Shown: positions 59,822-64,000 of the stretch, piece after piece | Layout: each line of letters starts with the position of its first letter | Numbering within the stretch: the first letter of the stretch is position 1 | Assembly (NCBI RefSeq): GCF_021044755.1 | Contig: NZ_JAJNOR010000001.1 | Coordinates: 496,001 to 560,000, forward strand | From: Lientehia hominis | GTDB taxonomy: Bacteria; Bacillota; Clostridia; Lachnospirales; Lachnospiraceae | Direction: 5' to 3' | Length of the DNA: 64,000 bases | Translations under genes and position numbers: made by a program | Notes under the pieces: generated by a model | What the model was told of the DNA's origin: nothing | Seen by the model: the letters and a program-made list of their open reading frames with translations, nothing else | Database searches by the model: none

Positions 59822-61027
59822 TTATTTATCGTTTGCCGCCACTACGCCGGGAAGGTCTTTGCCCTCCAGGAATTCCAGTGAGGCCCCGCCTCCGGTAGAA
59901 ATATGAGACATTTTATCGCCAAAGCCCAGCTGATTTACCGCAGCCGCGGAATCTCCGCCGCCGATGATAGTAGTAGCGTCTGTCTCAGCCAGAGATTTCG
60001 CCACAGCAATCGTGCCTTTCGCCAGAATCGGATTTTCAAATACACCCATAGGGCCGTTCCATACCACAGTCTTAGCAGACTTCACGGCGTCGGCAAACAT
60101 CCCGGCCGTTTTCGTTCCGATATCCAGGCCCATCATATCTGCCGGTATCGCGTCGGCTGCCACAACGGACACCTCGATCTCTGCGTCGATGGGATTCGGG
60201 AAGGATGCTGCGATCGTAGTATCGACAGGGAGAAGAAGCTTTTTGCCAAGCTTCTCAGCCTTATCCATCATTTCCTTGCAATATGCGACCTTTTCATCAT
60301 CCACCAGTGAAGTGCCTACCTCATAGCCCTTCGCTTTCAGGAAAGTATATGCCATACCGCCGCCGATGATCAATGTATCACATTTCTCCAGCAGGTTGGC
60401 GATGACATTCAGCTTATCCGCTACCTTCGCTCCGCCCAGGATGGCTACGAAAGGCCTTTCGGGATTATTCACCGCATTGCCCAGGAAATCAATCTCCTTC
60501 TGCATCAGATAACCGACTGCCGCAGTATCCACGTACTCGGTCACTCCAACGTTGGAGCAGTGCGCTCTGTGAGCCGTACCAAAAGCATCATTTACAAATA
60601 TATCACAAAGAGAAGCCAAATCCTTGCTGAAGGCCTCTCCGTTCTTGGTCTCTTCAATCCGGTAGCGGGTATTCTCAAGCAGAATCACATCCCCGTCCTT
60701 CATCTCCGCGACCGCCGCCTTTGCATTGGGACCTACCACCTCCGCATCCGGGGCGAACTTCACTTCCTGTCCAAGAAGCTCGGACAGTCTGACTGCCACA
60801 GGCGCCAAAGATAACTCCGGCTTCGGTTCTCCCTTAGGCTTGCCCAGGTGAGAACACAGAATAACCTTTCCGCCGTCCGCGATCAATTTCTTGATCGTAG
60901 GCAAAGCAGCCACAAGACGGTTCTCGTCCGTAATCTGACCGTCCTTCAGCGGTACGTTGAAATCACAGCGGACCAGGACTTTTTTGCCTTTTACGTTGAT
61001 ATCGTCAACTGATTTTTTATTAAGCAT
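59822..61027 (-). CDS. pgk: phosphoglycerate kinase
   Basis: A 401-residue kinase that makes ATP from 1,3-bisphosphoglycerate. VLVRCDFNVPLKDGQITDE is the N-terminal substrate loop, the hinge and nucleotide site include AILGGAKVADKL and GPMGVFENP, and GGGDSAAAV is the C-terminal nucleotide motif. AGGAGG precedes the ATG. It lies behind gap but is separated from it by a strong terminator. Confidence 0.97.
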   Translation of the reverse strand: MLNKKSVDDINVKGKKVLVRCDFNVPLKDGQITDENRLVAALPTIKKLIADGGKVILCSHLGKPKGEPKPELSLAPVAVRLSELLGQEVKFAPDAEVVGPNAKAAVAEMKDGDVILLENTRYRIEETKNGEAFSKDLASLCDIFVNDAFGTAHRAHCSNVGVTEYVDTAAVGYLMQKEIDFLGNAVNNPERPFVAILGGAKVADKLNVIANLLEKCDTLIIGGGMAYTFLKAKGYEVGTSLVDDEKVAYCKEMMDKAEKLGKKLLLPVDTTIAASFPNPIDAEIEVSVVAADAIPADMMGLDIGTKTAGMFADAVKSAKTVVWNGPMGVFENPILAKGTIAVAKSLAETDATTIIGGGDSAAAVNQLGFGDKMSHISTGGGASLEFLEGKDLPGVVAANDK

Positions 61028-61064
61028 AAAATACCTCCTTGTTCCTTACTTTGAAAGTCAAAAA

Positions 61065-61097
61065 GCGGGTCCGGTCCTATTAAAGAACCGGACCCGC
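61065..61097 (-). terminator. strong hairpin between gap and pgk
   Basis: An 11-base GC-rich perfect stem (GCGGGTCCGGT and complement) with an 11-base loop and TTTTTG on the minus strand, 36 bases after the gap stop and 37 before pgk. Confidence 0.85.
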
Positions 61098-61132
61098 CAT
61101 AGGATCTTATTTAACTATCGCTTGTCCGATGC

Positions 61133-62164
61133 TTAAGCTAACTCAGCAAAGTATTTGATAGTTCTCACCATCTGGCTAACGTAGGAATTCTCATTGTCAT
61201 ACCAGGAAACTACCTGTACCTGAGTATCGCCATTCTCCATAGGAGAAACCATGGTCTGTGTCGCATCAAACAGAGAGCCGTATGTCATACCGATAACGTC
61301 GCTGGATACGATCTCGTCGGTGTTGTAGCCAAAGGACTCTGTAGAAGCAGCTTTCATAGCGTCGTTGATTGCTTCCTTTGTAACAGCGCCTTTCACTACT
61401 GCGATCAGGATCGTGGTGGAGCCTGTAGGAGTAGGCACACGCTGAGCAGCGCCGATCAGCTTGCCGTTCAGTTCAGGAATAACAAGACCGATGGCCTTTG
61501 CAGCGCCTGTGGAGTTGGGAACGATGTTGACAGCGCCTGCACGGCTTCTTCTCAGATCGCCTTTCCTCTGAGGTCCGTCAAGGATCATCTGATCTCCTGT
61601 ATAAGCATGAATCGTGGTCATGATACCGCTCTGGATCGGAGCAAGGTCATTGAGAGCCTTTGCCATAGGAGCCAGGCAGTTTGTGGTACAGGAAGCGGCG
61701 GAAATAACCGTATCTTCTTTTTTCAGTACGTTATGGTTTACATTATATACAATAGTAGGAAGATCATTGCCTGCGGGAGCGGAGATAACTACTTTCTTCG
61801 CACCAGCTGCGATATGAGCAGAAGCTTTCTCTTTGGAGGTATAGAAGCCTGTGCACTCCAGTACAACGTCTACTCCCAACTCGCCCCAAGGCAGTTCAGC
61901 AGCGTTTGCTTTCTTGTAGATGGTGATCTCTTTGCCGCCGATGATAACAGCGCCTTCGGTATCACCTTCACCCTCTTTATAAGAAACAGTATCAGCCAGC
62001 GCATATTTGCCCTGAGATGAATCATATTTCAATAAATGAGCCAGCATCTTAGGGCTGGTTAAATCGTTGATCGCTACAACATCATATCCAGGAGCATTGA
62101 ACATCTGCCTGAATGCCAGACGGCCGATACGTCCAAAACCATTGATCGCAACTTTTACTGCCAT
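61133..62164 (-). CDS. gap: glyceraldehyde-3-phosphate dehydrogenase
   Basis: A 343-residue NAD-dependent enzyme. NGFGRIGRLAFRQM is the Rossmann start, SAASCTTNCLAP holds the catalytic Cys (near residue 158), and the C-terminal SWYDNENSYVSQMVRTI is conserved. Asp at the end of the second strand (NDLTSP) fits NAD use. It has a good promoter and ribosome site (AGGAGG). It is the first gene of the gap-pgk-tpiA unit. Confidence 0.97.
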   Translation of the reverse strand: MAVKVAINGFGRIGRLAFRQMFNAPGYDVVAINDLTSPKMLAHLLKYDSSQGKYALADTVSYKEGEGDTEGAVIIGGKEITIYKKANAAELPWGELGVDVVLECTGFYTSKEKASAHIAAGAKKVVISAPAGNDLPTIVYNVNHNVLKKEDTVISAASCTTNCLAPMAKALNDLAPIQSGIMTTIHAYTGDQMILDGPQRKGDLRRSRAGAVNIVPNSTGAAKAIGLVIPELNGKLIGAAQRVPTPTGSTTILIAVVKGAVTKEAINDAMKAASTESFGYNTDEIVSSDVIGMTYGSLFDATQTMVSPMENGDTQVQVVSWYDNENSYVSQMVRTIKYFAELA

Positions 62165-62225
62165 TTTGAATTCCTCCTAAAATATAAAAAATTTTTAATA
62201 AGTAGTATTATTTAACTCATTAGAT

Positions 62226-62254
62226 ATTTTACCTAATTTGCTAAAAAATAGCAA
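62226..62254 (-). promoter_or_regulatory. gap promoter with overlapping dyad
   Basis: Minus strand TTGCTA, 17-base spacer, TAAAAT. The -35 lies inside an inverted repeat TTGCTA/TAGCAA with a 5-base spacer (62238-62254), so a repressor could cover it. Confidence 0.68.
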
Positions 62255-62353
62255 GCGATTTTTTTCCTTTTTTAAGTCATACCCCTTGTTTTATCACTAA
62301 TCCACAATTATTTGTCCAGGCGGCGCGATTATCCGGCAATATGACAAGAGAAA

Positions 62354-62842
62354 TCATGTCTCCTCCTGCCAGCCTTTGCACACGTCGATCCACCCTTCCG
62401 CGTTTCCGCAGAGGTACAGCTCTTCACAGGTCATCTCCACCGCGGAGCTGGCGCTTCCGGCCGCGGGAAATACCGTCTCAAACCGGCGAAGCGACTCATC
62501 CAGATACGTATTTACTTTTCCATCGGGATTGGCAAAGGGGCATACCCCTCCGACAGCATGTCCGGTAAATAACACGACCTCATCCGGTGACAGCATCTTT
62601 GCCTTGCATCCAAAAAAGCGCTTGTATTTGGAATTATCAACTTTGGCGTCTCCCGCCGCCACCACCAGAGAGCAGTGCTCCCCATCCTTCGATAAGAACG
62701 ACAGGGTTTTCGCGATCCTGGCCGGGACCACGCCCACCGCCTGGGCAGCCAGCTCCACCGTAGCGCTGGATTCCTCAAATTCTCTTACGTCTTTATCCTT
62801 ATCCCATTTCTTCAGGTATTCTTTTACTGTCTCCACCGACAT
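62354..62842 (-). CDS. YbaK/EbsC family aminoacyl-tRNA deacylase-like protein
   Basis: A 162-residue protein of the YbaK/ProX editing family, which removes wrong amino acids (such as Cys or Ala) from tRNA-Pro in trans. A conserved Lys lies in ARIAKTLSFLSK near residue 45, and the signature GHAVGGVCPF is near residue 95. Its own start has AGGAGG upstream. It lies 56 bases downstream of the aminopeptidase gene, so co-transcription is possible. The specific tRNA is unknown. Confidence 0.9.
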   Translation of the reverse strand: MSVETVKEYLKKWDKDKDVREFEESSATVELAAQAVGVVPARIAKTLSFLSKDGEHCSLVVAAGDAKVDNSKYKRFFGCKAKMLSPDEVVLFTGHAVGGVCPFANPDGKVNTYLDESLRRFETVFPAAGSASSAVEMTCEELYLCGNAEGWIDVCKGWQEET

Positions 62843-62898
62843 GATGGTATCCTCCTCTTATGTTTTTCCTCATTTCTCCCTGGTCCTAAAACCATCCG

Positions 62899-64000
62899 CT
62901 ACTTGAGGTTCTCCGGATTCAATCCCAAAAGCTCTTTCACCACAAATCTGCCGTCCTTCCTGATCAGCCTGCCATCGAAGTAGATTTCTCCGCCGCCGTA
63001 CTCCGGCGTCTGGATGCACACCAGATCCCAATGTATCGAAGACTGGTTGCCGTTGGGAGCCTCCTCATAGCAGTTGCCGGGAGTAAAATGGAACGAACCT
63101 TTGATCTTCTCGTCAAATAAGATATCCTTCATGGGCTTTTCCACATAGGGATTTACCCCGATGGCAAATTCGCCCACATACCGAGCTCCTTCGTCGATAT
63201 CAAAAATCCTGTTGATCTTTTCCGTATTATTGGCCGAGGCTTCCACGATCTTCCCATTTTCAAAGGTCAGACTGATGTTCTCATAGGTGAATCCCTGATA
63301 TACGGAAGGAGTGTTGTAACGGAGCGTTCCGTTCACAGAATCCCGCACCGGCGCGGTAAAAACTTCACCATCGGGAATATTCATCGTTCCGGCACAGGGA
63401 ATGGCCGGGATCCCTTCTATGGAGAATGTAAGATCTGTACCAGGTCCTATGATCTGTACCTGCGACGTCTTATTCATCAGTTCCACCAGCGGCTTCATAG
63501 CCTCTCCCATTTTTCTGTAGTCCAGGCAGCACACGTCAAAATAAAAATCCTCAAACGCCTCCAGGCTTGTGCCGGCGCTCTGTGCCATGGACGGTGACGG
63601 GTAACGGAGCACCACCCACTTCGTCTTCGGCACCCGGATGCCGTGATGGACCGGCGTCGTATAAAGGGAACTGTAAAGAGAAAGCTTTTCCGGCGGCACA
63701 TCAGAAAGCTCATTGATATTGTCGCCGCCCCGGATGCCCAGATAACAGTCCATTTTGGCCATCTCCATACTGTCTACCTCAGCCATCAGCCTCAGCTGCT
63801 CTTCCGTACAATGAAGAAGCAGCTCCCGCTGCATCCTGCTGTCCGTAAAGTGAATAAAGGGCCGTCCTCCTGCCTGATAAACCTCTTTCACCACCTGACG
63901 GGCCAGATTGGCCGTGTCGATTCCCGTATAATGGACATACACGTTTTCCCCGGGCTGTACCCGGCAGGAATAATTCACCAGGTTATACGCCAGCTTTTTG
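62899..64000 (-). CDS. M29-family aminopeptidase (5' end outside window)
   Basis: At least 366 residues of a thermophilic-type M29 metallo-aminopeptidase. The metal-ligand blocks are visible: VGEFAIGVNPY with its Glu, LFDEKIKGSFHFTPG with Glu and His, and the closing SIHWDLV with His and Asp. The frame continues past a GTG at 63978 to the right edge, reading KKLAYNLVNY, so the true start lies outside the window. Confidence 0.93.
   Translation of the reverse strand, partial: KKLAYNLVNYSCRVQPGENVYVHYTGIDTANLARQVVKEVYQAGGRPFIHFTDSRMQRELLLHCTEEQLRLMAEVDSMEMAKMDCYLGIRGGDNINELSDVPPEKLSLYSSLYTTPVHHGIRVPKTKWVVLRYPSPSMAQSAGTSLEAFEDFYFDVCCLDYRKMGEAMKPLVELMNKTSQVQIIGPGTDLTFSIEGIPAIPCAGTMNIPDGEVFTAPVRDSVNGTLRYNTPSVYQGFTYENISLTFENGKIVEASANNTEKINRIFDIDEGARYVGEFAIGVNPYVEKPMKDILFDEKIKGSFHFTPGNCYEEAPNGNQSSIHWDLVCIQTPEYGGGEIYFDGRLIRKDGRFVVKELLGLNPENLK

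Noticed and set aside
1..64000. CRISPR array, IS element, prophage or attachment site
   Set aside because: No regularly spaced repeats, transposase, integrase or phage structural genes were seen. The tRNA-Gly is not followed by an integrase or a repeated tRNA 3' end.

Overview
The window reads as one contiguous piece of chromosome from an anaerobic Gram-positive Firmicute, most likely a gut-type Lachnospiraceae (Clostridia). The evidence is the strong AGGAGG-type ribosome binding sites, sigma-A promoters with 17-nt spacers, a Trp T-box leader, a glycyl tRNA without encoded CCA, a group B-like [FeFe] hydrogenase, a GGGtGRT/NifU-like gene pair, an Etf-coupled 2-hydroxyacid dehydrogenase, and type IV pilin-like genes typical of this family. 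No phage, IS element, integron or CRISPR array is visible. Most genes lie on the minus strand.

Layout. 0-2.1 kb: end of a pilus-type locus with a convergent pilT. 2.3-5.8 kb: a protein remnant, an SRAP/Y-family polymerase DNA-damage pair, a TspO homologue and a poorly coding stretch. 5.9 kb: tRNA-Gly(GCC) with its own promoter and terminator. 6.1-11 kb: nitroreductase, oligoendopeptidase F, DMT exporter and a double GNAT protein. 11-15.9 kb: an ABC exporter with a sigma factor and a DUF4367-like membrane protein. 16-20.2 kb: ackA, queH, rpoD and a lipid-kinase-like gene. 20.4-28.6 kb: complete trpEGDCFBA operon behind a tryptophan T-box, with hom directly upstream. 28.9-30.3 kb: citrate synthase.

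30.4-40.7 kb is the most unusual part: an eight-gene sugar-uptake and breakdown cassette (phosphomannose-isomerase-like protein, ribose-type ABC importer, FGGY kinase, class II aldolase, bicupin protein) next to a LysR regulator. Two dyads sit at about -65 and -43 of the cassette promoter, the classical arrangement for LysR activation. The gene content spells isomerase, kinase, aldolase, but the sugar cannot be named from sequence.

41-50 kb: DegV, hydrolase, GNAT, the hydrogenase, a small AT-rich two-gene island, the GGGtGRT/Fe-S scaffold pair and a 1-phosphofructokinase-like gene, with at least two decayed genes. 50-55.6 kb: etfB-etfA-dehydrogenase-transporter operon (lactate-type electron confurcation) with a divergent WYL regulator. 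55.7-62.2 kb: GNAT-YoaP fusion, then the lower glycolytic genes gpmI and gap-pgk-tpiA, with a GntR regulator between them. A strong terminator separates gap from pgk. 62.3-64 kb: YbaK-type deacylase and an M29 aminopeptidase that runs off the right edge.

Metabolically the window fits a fermenter. Sugars enter lower glycolysis (gap, pgk, tpiA, gpmI), acetate kinase yields ATP, the hydrogenase and Etf complex handle reductant, and tryptophan is made de novo under tRNA-Trp control.
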